Assembly: GCF_027532945.1 (NCBI RefSeq) | Contig: NZ_JAPZTZ010000022.1 | Span: forward strand, 1 to 64,000 | DNA length: 64,000 nt | Direction of reading: 5' to 3' | From: Phreatobacter sp. | GTDB lineage: Bacteria > Pseudomonadota > Alphaproteobacteria > Rhizobiales > Phreatobacteraceae | Part shown: in pieces, positions 28,436 to 37,358 of the stretch | Numbering within the stretch: the first letter of the stretch is position 1 | How the letters are laid out: the number at the start of each line of letters is the position of its first letter | Notes under the pieces: model-generated | Databases searched by the model: none | Seen by the model: the letters and a program-made list of their open reading frames with translations, nothing else | Told to the model about the DNA's origin: nothing | Translations under genes and position numbers: made by a program

Positions 28436-28670
28436 GGGAGCCTCCCTTCTTGTCCGGTCAATCTAGCGACGCACGGAAGGAAATTCTACGAACGGTGTCT
28501 TCGTGCCTCAAATAAGAACGATCATTCCCCATGGGGGAGATAACGAGGAACGCCTGTATCTCGCTCCGTCCCACCTGAGGGAGCCTCTCCCTCGGCTGGG
28601 GGCAGGATTGCGGTGATGGGGATCGACCGGCGAGGAACTTACCAGCCAGTTTTGACGTGGGAGACACGCC

Positions 28671-29153
28671 ATGAGTGACGAGCCAGTTCGCACCAACGCC
28701 CTTCGCGCCGCCGATGTTCCGCCGCGCACCAAACCGTCGAACTATCCCGAACCCTTCTTCTCGCGCATGGCCGGGCGGACGAAGCGGCCGCTCGGCGACC
28801 TGTTCGGCCTCAGCAATTTCGGCGTGAACCTGACGACCCTGGCACCCGGGGCCATGTCGGCGCTGCTCCACCGGCACACGACGCAGGACGAGTTCGTCTA
28901 TGTGCTGGACGGCGAGCTGGTGCTGGTCACCGACGAGGGCGAGACTCCGCTGAAGCCAGGCGATTGCGCCGGCTTTGCCAAGGGCGGCATCGCCCATCAT
29001 CTGGTGAACCGTTCAGGCGAACCCGCGACCTATCTGGAGATCGGCGACCGCTCGCCGGGCGACAGCGCGAGCTATCCTCAGGACGACCTCGTGGCGGTGC
29101 TCCAGCCCGACAGGACCTGGGCCTTCACCCACAAGGACGGAAAGCCCTACTGA
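28671..29153 (+). CDS. Cupin domain protein
   Basis: 160 residues with one cupin barrel. Motif 1 is present as LLHRHTTQDEFVYVLDGELVLV (metal ligands His, His, Glu) and motif 2 as PGDCAGFAKGGIAHHLVN (third His). It probably binds a metal ion; sugar isomerase, dioxygenase or sensor roles are all possible. The start follows GTGGGAG. It is divergent from cysK across 235 nt and convergent with the thioesterase gene. Confidence 0.9.
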   Translation: MSDEPVRTNALRAADVPPRTKPSNYPEPFFSRMAGRTKRPLGDLFGLSNFGVNLTTLAPGAMSALLHRHTTQDEFVYVLDGELVLVTDEGETPLKPGDCAGFAKGGIAHHLVNRSGEPATYLEIGDRSPGDSASYPQDDLVAVLQPDRTWAFTHKDGKPY

Positions 29154-29159
29154 GCGGGC

Positions 29160-29561
29160 TCACAGGATCATCTGTGTCTGGGTGACGAGCGCGACCGGCT
29201 TGCCGTCGCCGCGAGTGATGCGCGTCTGCCAGACCTGGATGCGCCCGCCGCGATGGACCGGTGTCGCCGTGGCGGTGAGCGTGTCGCCGACCGGGCCGGA
29301 GCTGAGAAAGTTCGTCTTGCTCTCGATGGTCGTCGTGCCCTTGGCGCCGGCCGGCAGGTTCAGAAAGGTTGCGGCGGCGCCGACCGTGTCGGCCAGCGCC
29401 ATCAGCGCGCCGCCATGGACGATGCCGCCGATGGTGCAGAGGTCGTCGCGGACGGTGAGTGTTGCGATGACCTCGTCAGCGCTCGCGGACTTGAAGGTCA
29501 CGCCCATCAGGGTCGCGAAGGGGAGGGGATGGGCGGCGAGGCGATCGAGGGCGTCGGACAT
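29160..29561 (-). CDS. PaaI-type hotdog-fold thioesterase
   Basis: 133 residues. The hotdog fold is marked by GGIVHGGALMALADTVGAAAT, with the conserved HGG loop and Asp, followed by strands with TTIESKTNFLSSG. The family hydrolyses acyl- or aryl-CoA thioesters such as phenylacetyl-CoA derivatives; the natural substrate is unknown. ATG 29561 is preceded by GAGGAG; an in-frame ATG five codons earlier has no good site. Confidence 0.9.
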   Translation of the reverse strand: MSDALDRLAAHPLPFATLMGVTFKSASADEVIATLTVRDDLCTIGGIVHGGALMALADTVGAAATFLNLPAGAKGTTTIESKTNFLSSGPVGDTLTATATPVHRGGRIQVWQTRITRGDGKPVALVTQTQMIL

Positions 29562-29666
29562 GGGCAGCCTCCTCAAGGGAGGGGAGCCTCTCGCCGGAGA
29601 CGCGGCGGGTCAATGACGTCGGAGGTCATGGGGGCGGGGCCCGTCGCCACCTCGACAACAAAAAGC

Positions 29667-29689
29667 CCCGCGCGGTTTCCCGGCGGGGC
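29667..29689. terminator. GC-rich hairpin between thioesterase gene and ctrA
   Basis: GCCCCGC pairs with GCGGGGC across a ten-base loop, with AACAAAAA on the left side. Read leftward from ctrA it resembles an intrinsic terminator with a T-run. Confidence 0.5.
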
Positions 29690-29804
29690 CCTCGTCGCCT
29701 GGCGGCATTCCATCCGTGCGCACCAGGCTGATGCGGTATCTTCTCTCAGGCCGGGATGACGGCCTTGTGACGCGGATGCGGCGGAAATGTTTCCGCCGGC
29801 CGCA

Positions 29805-30506
29805 TCAAGCGGGGATGCGCTCTTCCGCCTCGTTGGGCTCGCGCAGCACATAGCCGCGGCCCCAGACGGTCTCGATGTAGTTGCGGCCCTCGGAGGCATT
29901 GGCCAGCTTCTTGCGGAGCTTGCAGATGAAGACGTCGATGATCTTCAGCTCGGGCTCGTCCATGCCGCCATAGAGGTGGTTGAGGAACATTTCCTTGGTG
30001 AGCGTCGTGCCCTTGCGCAGCGAGAGGAGCTCCAGCATCTGGTACTCCTTGCCGGTGAGGTGCACCCGCTGGCCGCCGACCTCGACCGTCTTCTGGTCCA
30101 GGTTCACGACGAGGTCGCCGGTGGTGATGACCGACTGGGCGTGGCCCTTCGAGCGACGCACGATGGCGTGGATGCGGGCGACCAGCTCGTCCTTGTGGAA
30201 GGGCTTGGTCAGGTAGTCGTCGGCGCCGAAGCCGAGGCCGCGCACCTTGTCCTCGATGCCGGCGAGGCCGGAGAGGATCAGGATCGGGGTCTTGACCTTG
30301 GCAACCCGAAGCGACTTCAGCACTTCGTAGCCCGACATGTCGGGCAGGTTGAGATCAAGAAGAATGATATCGTAGTCGTAGAGCTTGCCGAGGTCGATGC
30401 CTTCCTCGCCCAGATCCGTCGTGTAGACGTTGAAGCTCTCGGACTTGAGCATCAGCTCGATGCTCTTCGCGGTAGCGCTATCGTCTTCGATCAACAGAAC
30501 GCGCAT
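29805..30506 (-). CDS. ctrA: Cell cycle response regulator CtrA
   Basis: 233 residues. The receiver domain starts [20 protein letters not shown], with phosphoacceptor Asp51 in [16 protein letters not shown] and Lys in [10 protein letters not shown]. The OmpR-type winged helix has [18 protein letters not shown] and [13 protein letters not shown]. CtrA is the master cell-cycle transcription factor of alphaproteobacteria; phosphorylated through CckA-ChpT, it binds TTAA-N7-TTAA and controls flagellar, chemotaxis, division and methylation genes. ATG 30506 is chosen over the ATG two codons earlier because the GAAGGGG site abuts that first ATG with no spacer. The tail (EAEERIPA) is short. The upstream DNA is rich in GANTC sites. 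Confidence 0.96.
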   Translation of the reverse strand: MRVLLIEDDSATAKSIELMLKSESFNVYTTDLGEEGIDLGKLYDYDIILLDLNLPDMSGYEVLKSLRVAKVKTPILILSGLAGIEDKVRGLGFGADDYLTKPFHKDELVARIHAIVRRSKGHAQSVITTGDLVVNLDQKTVEVGGQRVHLTGKEYQMLELLSLRKGTTLTKEMFLNHLYGGMDEPELKIIDVFICKLRKKLANASEGRNYIETVWGRGYVLREPNEAEERIPA

Positions 30507-30631
30507 GCCCATCCCCTTCCGCTGACCCAGAACCGGCCATCCCGCCCGACAGGACGAAACAGACGCTCGGCAAAGCGGTCCCGTGCCTTCGCCGCCGCGC
30601 GAAAGCTGTCTGGGACCCGTCCCCGTTCACT

Positions 30632-30756
30632 GATTCGACGCTACGCCCTAATGGTTAACAAACTGTGATTCGCGGGGGCAAGAGTCGGCGCGAAATTATT
30701 TCGCGACTCACTCCAACCTCCTGCGGAATCGACCATTTTGGCCGTCTCGCAGAGTC
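30632..30756. promoter_or_regulatory. Cluster of six GANTC (CcrM) sites upstream of ctrA
   Basis: GANTC occurs at 30632, 30667, 30682, 30705, 30726 and 30752. At this base composition about one site per 300 bp would be expected by chance. They lie 126-250 nt before the ctrA start. Confidence 0.7.
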
Positions 30757-31049
30757 CGGTTCCTGCCATACCGCGACCAGGGGCCCGCTGTGGGTCGTTC
30801 TCGACGAACCCCCGGCGGTCGCGGGTGCCATTAATCGGCTGTCAGGGATCATTAACGCGCCGGGTTAAGGAAGGGTTACCCTTCGGGGCGCAATTCGGGC
30901 GGCATCTGCCTTTACTTGGGCTGAAGTGCAGCCCGGAGCGTTAAACTTCGCTCGAAAATGGTCCGTCGCGGCGGCAACGGAGCCGATATCGGTCGCTCGC
31001 CGGGGAAGGGGTGGGCGCATCCGATGGGCAGGTTCTACCGGGTGCATGG

Positions 31050-31064
31050 TTAACGGGCGGTAAA
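31050..31064. promoter_or_regulatory. Candidate CtrA site upstream of fliI
   Basis: TTAA (31050-31053), seven bases, TAAA (31061-31064), with GTTAAC context; one mismatch from the CtrA consensus, about 160 nt before the fliI ATG. Confidence 0.45.
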
Positions 31065-31221
31065 CGTTGCCGGGTGATCGTTGCGAAATGCGCGAGTTCC
31101 GGTAAGGGGCGGCGATCGTCCCGGCAAAATCTGCCGGTCGGCGTTAAGAACGGGCCTTTCGTTAACCTTTCATTGACCATGCCGGCAGGATTGTGGACCG
31201 TCATTGACGGATCCTTTGCCC

Positions 31222-32544
31222 ATGCGCGCGCTCGCCGACCAGATTTCCGACATCGATTCCATGTCGATCTACGGCCGCGTGTCGGGCGTGCGGGGTTTGA
31301 TGATCGAGGCTTCCGGTCCGATCCACGCCATGAGCGTCGGCGCGCGGGTCACTGTGGAGACCGGCGCGCGGCCGATCCCTTGCGAGGTCGTGGGCTTTGC
31401 GGGCGACCAGGCGCTGCTCATGCCCTTCGCGGGCCTTGAGGGCGTCAGGCGCGGCTGCAAGGCGCTGGTCTCGCTGGCGCCCGCTGCCGTGCGGCCGAGC
31501 GCCGGCTGGCTCGGCCGGGTGGTGAATGCGCTCGGCGAGCCCATCGACGGCAAGGGTCCGTTGCCGCAGGGCGGCGACCCCATGCCCTTCCGTGCCGATC
31601 CGCCCGCCGCCCATACGCGCCGCCGCGTTGGCGCACCGCTCGATCTCGGTGTGCGCACGCTCAACACCTTCCTCACCTGCTGCCGCGGCCAGCGCATGGG
31701 CATCTTCGCCGGCTCCGGCGTCGGCAAGTCGGTGCTGCTGTCGATGATCGCCCGGAACGTCGAAGCCGACGTCTCGGTGATCGGGCTCATCGGCGAGCGC
31801 GGCCGCGAGGTGCAGGAGTTCCTGCAGGAGGACCTTGGCGAGGAGGGCCTCGCCCGCTCGGTGGTCGTGGTGGCGACCTCCGACGAGCCGGCGTTGATGC
31901 GCAAGCAGGCCGCCTATCTCACCCTCTCCATCGCCGAATATTTCCGCGACCTCGACCAGCAGGTCATGCTGATGATGGACTCGGTCACCCGTTTCGCCAT
32001 GGCCCAGCGCGAGATCGGCCTCTCCGCCGGCGAGCCGCCGACCGCCAAGGGCTATACGCCGACCGTCTTCTCGGAACTGCCGCGGCTTCTTGAGCGCGCG
32101 GGACCCGGTCCGCGCGAGGGCGCGATCACCGCCATCTTCACCGTGCTTGTCGATGGCGACGATCACAATGAGCCGGTCGCCGACGCGGTGCGCGGTATTC
32201 TCGACGGCCACATCGTCATGGAGCGTGCCATTGCCGAGCGCGGCCGCTACCCCGCCATCAACGTGCTGAAGAGCGTCTCGCGCACCATGCCGCGCTCGGC
32301 CGATCCGGAATATTGGCCGGTCATCCAGAGGGCGAAACGGATCCTCGCGACCTATGCCGACATGGAGGAACTGATCCGGCTCGGCGCCTATCGCCAGGGA
32401 TCCTCCGCCGAGGTGGACGAGGCGATCCGCCTTCAGCCGGCACTGGAGGCCTTCCTCGGTCAGCGCAAGGACGAGAACGTCAAGATCCGCGACGGCTATG
32501 ACGGCCTTGCCCGCATCCTCGAGGAGGCCGGCGATCCGGGCTGA
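31222..32544 (+). CDS. fliI: Flagellar export ATPase FliI
   Basis: 440 residues, F1-ATPase beta-like. The N-terminal barrel ([21 protein letters not shown]) precedes Walker A GSGVGKS (Lys169), the GERGREV loop, Walker [17 protein letters not shown], and the conserved [25 protein letters not shown]. It forms the hexameric ATPase of the flagellar type III export gate. ATG 31222 ([12 protein letters not shown]) is preferred over TTG 31204 because homologues begin with this segment. It is divergent from ctrA and followed by fliJ 193 nt later. Probably CtrA-controlled (inference from motifs). Confidence 0.95.
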   Translation: MRALADQISDIDSMSIYGRVSGVRGLMIEASGPIHAMSVGARVTVETGARPIPCEVVGFAGDQALLMPFAGLEGVRRGCKALVSLAPAAVRPSAGWLGRVVNALGEPIDGKGPLPQGGDPMPFRADPPAAHTRRRVGAPLDLGVRTLNTFLTCCRGQRMGIFAGSGVGKSVLLSMIARNVEADVSVIGLIGERGREVQEFLQEDLGEEGLARSVVVVATSDEPALMRKQAAYLTLSIAEYFRDLDQQVMLMMDSVTRFAMAQREIGLSAGEPPTAKGYTPTVFSELPRLLERAGPGPREGAITAIFTVLVDGDDHNEPVADAVRGILDGHIVMERAIAERGRYPAINVLKSVSRTMPRSADPEYWPVIQRAKRILATYADMEELIRLGAYRQGSSAEVDEAIRLQPALEAFLGQRKDENVKIRDGYDGLARILEEAGDPG

Positions 32545-32737
32545 TTTCGCCAATGAATGCGGTAACTTATGAACGTCCGTTTACCACGAATCATCGTTTT
32601 CGGAAACGGATTCTCAACCTCGTATGGCTAGCTTCATCCTTCATTAGGGGTAAGGCGTCCGCTTGTCGGGCGCTTCGGACGACCGGTCCGCGTGTGTGTG
32701 CGGAACGGAACCAGGGGACTTCTGGGAGTACGAGTCG

Positions 32738-33157
32738 ATGAAGTCGCGAGAGACGTTGATCCGCCTGAAGCGCTTTCAGGTCGACGAGAAACGACGTCAG
32801 GTCACGCAGATCGAGATGATGATCGCCGAGTTCGAGCGCATGGCGACCGAACTCGACCGCGAGATCCTGACCGAGCAGAACCGGGCGAACGTGCACGATC
32901 CCGCCCATTACGCCTATCCGACCTATGCCAAGGCGGCGCGCCAGCGGCGTGACAACCTGATGGGCTCGGCCGGCGAGCTGAAGGGCCAGCTGGACGACGC
33001 CAAGGCGGCTCTGGCGGAGGCCTTCGAGGAGCTGAAGAAGGTCGAGATCCTCGACGAGCGCGAGAGCGCCCGCGACAGGGCCTCCGATGCTGCTCGCGAG
33101 CAGGCTGAGATGGACCGGATCGGCCTGTCGCGCAGCGGCGCCTATCTCGGCGCCTGA
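32738..33157 (+). CDS. fliJ: Flagellar export protein FliJ
   Basis: 139 residues, almost entirely coiled coil (KSRETLIRLKRFQVDEKRRQVTQ at the start, then long heptads with EILDERESARDRASDAAREQ). It has the small, charged, helical pattern of the FliJ stalk that threads the FliI hexamer and links it to FlhA. Identity rests on position after fliI, length and the coiled coil; sequence conservation is low in this family. ATG 32738 follows GGGAGTACGAGTCG. A hairpin terminator follows. Confidence 0.88.
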   Translation: MKSRETLIRLKRFQVDEKRRQVTQIEMMIAEFERMATELDREILTEQNRANVHDPAHYAYPTYAKAARQRRDNLMGSAGELKGQLDDAKAALAEAFEELKKVEILDERESARDRASDAAREQAEMDRIGLSRSGAYLGA

Positions 33158-33179
33158 GCTCTCGTCACCGGCATGAACG

Positions 33180-33203
33180 AAGGCGCGGCTTCGGCCGCGC
33201 CTT
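33180..33203. terminator. Terminator after fliJ
   Basis: AAGGCGCGGC (33180-33189), TTCG loop, GCCGCGCCTT (33194-33203), then TTCGTTT. It sits between fliJ and the convergent phosphoesterase gene and may act on both. Confidence 0.85.
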
Positions 33204-33214
33204 TTCGTTTGCGA

Positions 33215-34063
33215 TCAGGCCACCGGCCGGCGTTCGACCTCCACCCGCCAGGCGCCGGGCTCGCCGGCCACGGTGACGAGGTTCCAGGCCGCGCCTTCGT
33301 GGCGGCCGCCATGGGCGGCGGAGGCCGATGGCACGCCGATCACCGGGATCGGCCCGGCGGGGCCCTTCAGCTGCTTCAGCGTGCCCTTGTGGGTATGGCC
33401 GTGGAGGACCGCCTCGCAGCCCACCTTGGCCAGCATGGCGGTCAGATCCCGATAATCGCCGAGCCGCTTCTGCGGGCCGATGTCGAAGGGCGGGTGATGG
33501 ATGAGGACGAGGCGGGCGAGGCCCTGCTCGCCCAGCATTTGCAATTCGTCGGCAAGGGCCGCGATCTGCCTTGGTCCGAGATAGCCGGTGGCGAGGAAGG
33601 GGGCTGTCGGCACGCCGCTGTTGACGCCGACGAGGGCCACCTGTCCACGGATGCGCGTGAAGGGGAAGGCGTAGCCGCCCTCATTCTCAGCGACGCCGTC
33701 GGAGAGGAACCAGGGCCGCCATTGCAGCACGATCTGCGGCACCGTCTGGCGCATATAGGCGTCGTGGTTGCCGGGAACAAAACTGACGCGATCCGGCGGG
33801 CCGATGCGCCACAGCAGGGTGCGCGCCGCCTTGAACTCGTCGGGCAGGCCCAGATTGACGAGGTCGCCGGTTACCGCGACGTGGTCCACATCGGCCTGAA
33901 CGATGTCGGCGATCAGCCTGTCCAGCACGTCCATCCGGTGATGGTGTGCGCGGCCGCGGCGCCAGTTCAGGTAGCCGGTCAGGCGTTTGTTCATCAGCTC
34001 GCGCCAGGTTGGCGCGGGCAGGGGACCGATATGCGGGTCGGAGAGATGGGCAAGGCGGAACAT
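33215..34063 (-). CDS. Metallophosphoesterase
   Basis: 282 residues with the calcineurin-like phosphoesterase motifs in order: LSDPHIG, VTGDLVN, VPGNHDAY, LIHHPP and HGHTHKG. It should bind two metal ions and hydrolyse a phosphodiester or phosphomonoester, perhaps a cyclic nucleotide or UDP-sugar derivative; the substrate is not known. No signal peptide, so cytoplasmic. It is convergent with fliJ and followed upstream by a small membrane-protein candidate on the same strand. Confidence 0.92.
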   Translation of the reverse strand: MFRLAHLSDPHIGPLPAPTWRELMNKRLTGYLNWRRGRAHHHRMDVLDRLIADIVQADVDHVAVTGDLVNLGLPDEFKAARTLLWRIGPPDRVSFVPGNHDAYMRQTVPQIVLQWRPWFLSDGVAENEGGYAFPFTRIRGQVALVGVNSGVPTAPFLATGYLGPRQIAALADELQMLGEQGLARLVLIHHPPFDIGPQKRLGDYRDLTAMLAKVGCEAVLHGHTHKGTLKQLKGPAGPIPVIGVPSASAAHGGRHEGAAWNLVTVAGEPGAWRVEVERRPVA

Positions 34064-34126
34064 GCCTCGCCTATGAGCGAGGGCGCGGGAGCTGTCCAGT
34101 GCGCCGGACCGCCGCGGAGCGCCGGA

Positions 34127-34249
34127 TCAGGCGCGCGGCTGGTAGATGCCGAGAGCGGCCGCCGTGGCGCCGTCGCGGATCTCGAGGGAGGGCTGCCAGT
34201 GATAGGCCGGGCGACGCTTCAGGAGCGACAGAAGGAACGAGATGAACAT
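34127..34249 (-). CDS. Small hypothetical protein (40 residues)
   Basis: The frame starts MFISFLLSLLKRRPAYHW and ends ALGIYQPRA. It has a GGAG ribosome-binding site seven bases before the ATG, a short hydrophobic N-terminus and a basic/aromatic middle. The third codon positions are strongly G/C, as in true genes here. It may be a small membrane-associated protein. I recognise no family. The same frame is open to 34381, but that upstream part is AT-rich and Cys-rich and unlikely to be translated. Confidence 0.5.
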   Translation of the reverse strand: MFISFLLSLLKRRPAYHWQPSLEIRDGATAAALGIYQPRA

Positions 34250-34379
34250 GGAAAAGCTCCGAAAATGGGCGCAATGCTTGTTTGTGCATCGCAACATGCC
34301 GTCGAAATAGGCCTTTTCCGTGACTGTTTGAAGAACTTGCCTTGCCGGACCAGCCATGCATTTTTGATCGCCTCCGTTC

Positions 34380-34901
34380 ATGGATCCTCAATCAGTCATC
34401 AGGGAAGCTGATGGAGTCCCCGCCTTGATCCTTCTCTCCCCGGACCGCCGCTCCTGGCTGACGCCGCTGTTGCACCTCTACTGGCGCTTCACCCGCGGCA
34501 TGACGCTCGGTGTGCGCGGCTGTGTCACTGACGCGGAGGGCCGTGTCCTCCTCATCCGCCACAGCTACACGCCAGGCTGGCACTTTCCGGGTGGCGGGGT
34601 GGAGGTCGGGCAGACCGCGATCGAGGCCCTCGCCATGGAACTGCGCGAGGAGGCCAATGTCTTCGTCACCGGTGAACCGGCTTTCGCCGGCCTGTTCCTC
34701 AACCAGCGCACCTCGCGCCGCGACCACGTGGTGCTCTACCGGGTCGAGGCCTGGACGCAGCCCGCCCCCTTCACGCCCACCCGGGAAATCCTCGAGGCGC
34801 GGTTCTTTCCCCGCGACGCGCTGCCCGAGGGGGTGACACGCGGCACGAGGGAGCGCCTCGCCGAACTCTTCGAGGGAGCGCCGCGCAGCCCCTATTGGTG
34901 A
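34380..34901 (+). CDS. Nudix hydrolase domain protein with altered Nudix box
   Basis: 173 residues. The Nudix fold is clear (TLGVRGCVTDAEGRVLLIRHSYTPGWHFPGGGVEVGQ). In the box the metal-binding glutamates Glu87, Glu90 and Glu91 are kept, but the canonical Glu (position 78), Arg (86) and Gly (93) are Gln, Met and Asn. It may hydrolyse a nucleoside diphosphate derivative or have lost normal activity. ATG 34380 starts MDPQSVIREAD; a start nearer the domain is possible. Its 3' end overlaps the convergent MFS gene by 10 bp. Confidence 0.85.
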   Translation: MDPQSVIREADGVPALILLSPDRRSWLTPLLHLYWRFTRGMTLGVRGCVTDAEGRVLLIRHSYTPGWHFPGGGVEVGQTAIEALAMELREEANVFVTGEPAFAGLFLNQRTSRRDHVVLYRVEAWTQPAPFTPTREILEARFFPRDALPEGVTRGTRERLAELFEGAPRSPYW

Positions 34902-36154
34902 GGCCTGCGCCCCAGCAGCAGCGTGACGATCGCGGCCGAGAAGACGGCGGCCGCGAGGGCATGGACGAGCGGTGCGTCGCCGGCTCCCGCCGCCGAGGGG
35001 ATGGCCTCGCGCAGCAGCCCGAAGGCCGCCGGCGCGAAGGCGTAAAGCCCCTGTCCCAGCGCCACCGTCAGCGCCACGACCCGCGGCACGTCGCTCGGCG
35101 CGAATTCGCTCTGGGCGATCAGCGGCGGCAGGTAGACGACATTGCCGATGCCGAGGCCGAAGAGCGCAACGCCCGTCCAGATCAGCCAGGGGTCGTTGCC
35201 GTGGGACAGCATCAGCGCGCCGCAGCCGACGACCTGCACCGCATAGCTCGCCGCGGCGATCAGGCGGCGGTCGGCATCTGCGGGCATCACCGCCGCAAGC
35301 AGGGTGCGCCCGGTGACGGCGGCAAGGGTCGCGCAGGCAATGGCGATGCCGGCGACCATTTCGCCGAGGGCCGGGACGATCAGCGAGAAGAGGTGGGCGA
35401 GGAGCCCGGTCTGGGCGAAGAGCCCGAGTGCGGTCGCCCCGGCGAGGGTGCGGAACCTGCGCTCGCCCCACAGGGCCGCGGCGGGGAGGGGCGGGCGGAC
35501 CGGGGCCGCAGGCGCGGTGTCCTGCGCGTCGGCCGCATCGCCATCCGGCCGCTGACCGAGCGAGCCCGGCGAATGGACGAAGACCTGTCCCGCCAGCAGC
35601 CACAGGATGGCGATGACCGTCGCGGCGATGAGGCTGGCCGCGAGGGGGAAGCCGAATGCCTGGATCGACAGGACCCAGAGCGGCGACATGAGGATGCCGC
35701 CGAAGCTTGCGCCATTATAGGCGAGGGCCAGGGCTGCTGGACGGCCGCGAGCGAACCAGGGCGCCACGATGGCATTGACCGCGGCGGCGCCGAGGGTCGC
35801 CCAGCCGAGGCCGCTGAGGACTGCGACGGGGAAGAGCTGCCAGGGCGCTGCGGCCAGGCTCCAGCCGACAATGCCGAGGCCGAGCGCCACAGCGCCGGCG
35901 CGGGTGACGCGCATCAGGCCCCAGCGGGCGTGGAGGCGCGGCAGGTTGGCGACCGCGATGGCGCCAGCGAGATAGTGGACGGTGATGGCCGCGGCGACGA
36001 GCCCGAGCGACCAGCCCTTTGTCGCATGAATGACGTGGAGAAAGATCGGCGGACCATAGAAGCCGAGGCCCCAGCCACAGATGGCGAGCACGAAGGCGCC
36101 TCGCACCACCGTCCAGCCGAAGAAGCCGCCTGCCGCCGTCCTGCTCATGCTCAT
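34892..36154 (-). CDS. MFS transporter
   Basis: 420 residues with twelve predicted helices in two six-helix halves separated by a polar cytoplasmic loop (about residues 200-235, GSLGQRPDGDAADAQDTAP). Helix 1 is FVLAICGWGLGFYGPPIFL; the second half starts at FRTLAGATALGLFAQTGLLAHLF. The major facilitator superfamily exchanges small solutes; this one resembles the oxalate/monocarboxylate-like MFS group only generally, and the substrate is unknown. Start MSMSRTAAGG; the second Met is also possible. Confidence 0.9.
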   Translation of the reverse strand: MSMSRTAAGGFFGWTVVRGAFVLAICGWGLGFYGPPIFLHVIHATKGWSLGLVAAAITVHYLAGAIAVANLPRLHARWGLMRVTRAGAVALGLGIVGWSLAAAPWQLFPVAVLSGLGWATLGAAAVNAIVAPWFARGRPAALALAYNGASFGGILMSPLWVLSIQAFGFPLAASLIAATVIAILWLLAGQVFVHSPGSLGQRPDGDAADAQDTAPAAPVRPPLPAAALWGERRFRTLAGATALGLFAQTGLLAHLFSLIVPALGEMVAGIAIACATLAAVTGRTLLAAVMPADADRRLIAAASYAVQVVGCGALMLSHGNDPWLIWTGVALFGLGIGNVVYLPPLIAQSEFAPSDVPRVVALTVALGQGLYAFAPAAFGLLREAIPSAAGAGDAPLVHALAAAVFSAAIVTLLLGRRPHQ

Positions 36155-36387
36155 CCGTCTCCGCTGCGGATCAGATCATGGCGCGAGCGGCGGCGGAATT
36201 GTTCGGCGCGGACCGAAGCCCCGCGCAGGCGCGTGGGCCTCCTGCCCTCCGGCCGGGATGACGGCCTCTTTGACGCGTGCTATGCGGCGACGATGATGAG
36301 GTTCAGCCCACGGATCGAGCGACGACGACGGCCGGCATGAGTGCCGCAACACCCGTTCGTTTGCCCCTGCCGCTGGACGCCTGAGCC

Positions 36388-36900
36388 ATGCCCGACTTGT
36401 CGCTCGACCTGCACCCCGAGACCCCCGCCGACCATGCCGCCATCGAGCGGCTGCACGAGCGCGCCTTCGGCCCGGGCCGCTTCGCGCGCACGGCCTTCCG
36501 CCTGCGCGAGGGCGTCGAGGCCTATCACTCGCTGTGCTTCACGGCGCGCGTCGGCACGCTGCTCGTCGGCTCCATCCGCTTGTCACCGGTGGAGATCGGG
36601 CCGGGCACCGCTTGCGTTCTCCTCGGGCCCATCACCATCGACCCGGCCTTCCAGAGCAAGGGCATCGGCGGCGCGCTGATGCGCCGGGCCATGGATCAGG
36701 CGAAGGCCGAGGGGCACCGGCTCATCATGCTGGTGGGGGATGCGCCCTATTACGAGCGTTTCGGCTTCACGGTCGTGCCGCAGGGCCGCCTCGCCCTGCC
36801 GGGCCCGGTCGATCCGCGCCGTCTGCTGGTGGCCGAACTGGTGCCCGGCGCCTTCGAGGGTGTCAGCGGCCCCGTGCGTGGCGGCCTCGTGGCCGCGTGA
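36388..36900 (+). CDS. GNAT family N-acetyltransferase (YhbS-like)
   Basis: 170 residues. It has DHAAIERLHERAFGPGRFARTAF at the start, the strand LLGPITIDPAFQSKGIGGALMRRAMDQA with the acetyl-CoA loop (QSKGIGGAL), and YYERFGFTV. This arrangement is typical of YhbS-type acetyltransferases; substrate unknown. The ATG is at 36388. A perfect 11-bp hairpin follows, shared with the convergent small gene. Confidence 0.92.
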   Translation: MPDLSLDLHPETPADHAAIERLHERAFGPGRFARTAFRLREGVEAYHSLCFTARVGTLLVGSIRLSPVEIGPGTACVLLGPITIDPAFQSKGIGGALMRRAMDQAKAEGHRLIMLVGDAPYYERFGFTVVPQGRLALPGPVDPRRLLVAELVPGAFEGVSGPVRGGLVAA

Positions 36901-36907
36901 TACGCGA

Positions 36908-36931
36908 ACGGCGCGGGATCTCCCGCGCCGT
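36908..36931. terminator. Bidirectional hairpin after GNAT gene
   Basis: ACGGCGCGGGA (36908-36918) pairs perfectly with TCCCGCGCCGT (36921-36931) around two bases. No long T-run follows, so efficiency is uncertain. Confidence 0.6.
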
Positions 36932-36950
36932 CCGTCCTGCAAGCCTTGGC

Positions 36951-37196
36951 TTACGACCAGCGACGCCAGCCCCGGCCGGGCGGCGGGCCGCGCCGACGGC
37001 GACGGCCCTCACCCCAGCCGCGCCGCTCCCAACCACGACGGCGCCCCGGCGGCATCCATTCGCCTCGCCTGCGCTGACCGGGCGGTCCCATGCCGTCGGG
37101 ACCCCAGCCACGGCCCTGGGCGGCGGCTGGCGCAGGGGCCGCGGCGAGCGCTGCACAGGCGGCCACCAACGATGTGACAAGTGTTCGACGGTTCAT
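36951..37196 (-). CDS. Small exported Arg/Gly/Trp-rich protein
   Basis: 81 residues. A clear signal peptide (MNRRTLVTSLVAACAALAAAPAPAAA-Q) precedes a mature part of about 55 residues made of RG, RRG, PPG and GW repeats (for example GRGWGPDGMGPPGQRRRGEW). AAGGAGA lies before the ATG. Such basic, disordered exported peptides are common in Hyphomicrobiales and have no known role; binding to acidic envelope polymers is conceivable. The open frame upstream to 37292 is not supported. Confidence 0.7.
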   Translation of the reverse strand: MNRRTLVTSLVAACAALAAAPAPAAAQGRGWGPDGMGPPGQRRRGEWMPPGRRRGWERRGWGEGRRRRRGPPPGRGWRRWS

Positions 37197-37358
37197 GTCC
37201 GCGTCTCCTTGGGGCGGGTTCTGGTCCCGCCGGTTTGAACGTTCTCCCGAACGCACATTGTCCGCCGCCACCCGGGGGTGGCGACGGTTCATGGCCGCAA
37301 TCAGGTGGTACGGACCGTCATGGTCGTGAGAGCTCTGACCGGTTCGAACGCATCCAGC

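Larger units (their letters stand above)
30507..31221. promoter_or_regulatory. ctrA-fliI divergent control region
   Basis: 715 bp with no supported gene; short open frames here lack ribosome sites. The ctrA side (30632-30756) has six GANTC sites. The fliI side has TTAA-type pairs: TTAA-N7-TTAC (30865-30879), TTAA-N7-TAAA (31050-31064) and TTAA-N7-TTGA (31162-31176), plus isolated TTAA at 30653, 30852 and 31144. In Caulobacter, ctrA is autoregulated and its P1 promoter is sensitive to CcrM methylation, so this region plausibly carries both controls. Confidence 0.55.

Noticed and set aside
30655-31047. Several short open frames in the ctrA-fliI region
   Set aside because: No ribosome-binding sites, overlapping on both strands, odd composition; regulatory motifs explain the region better.
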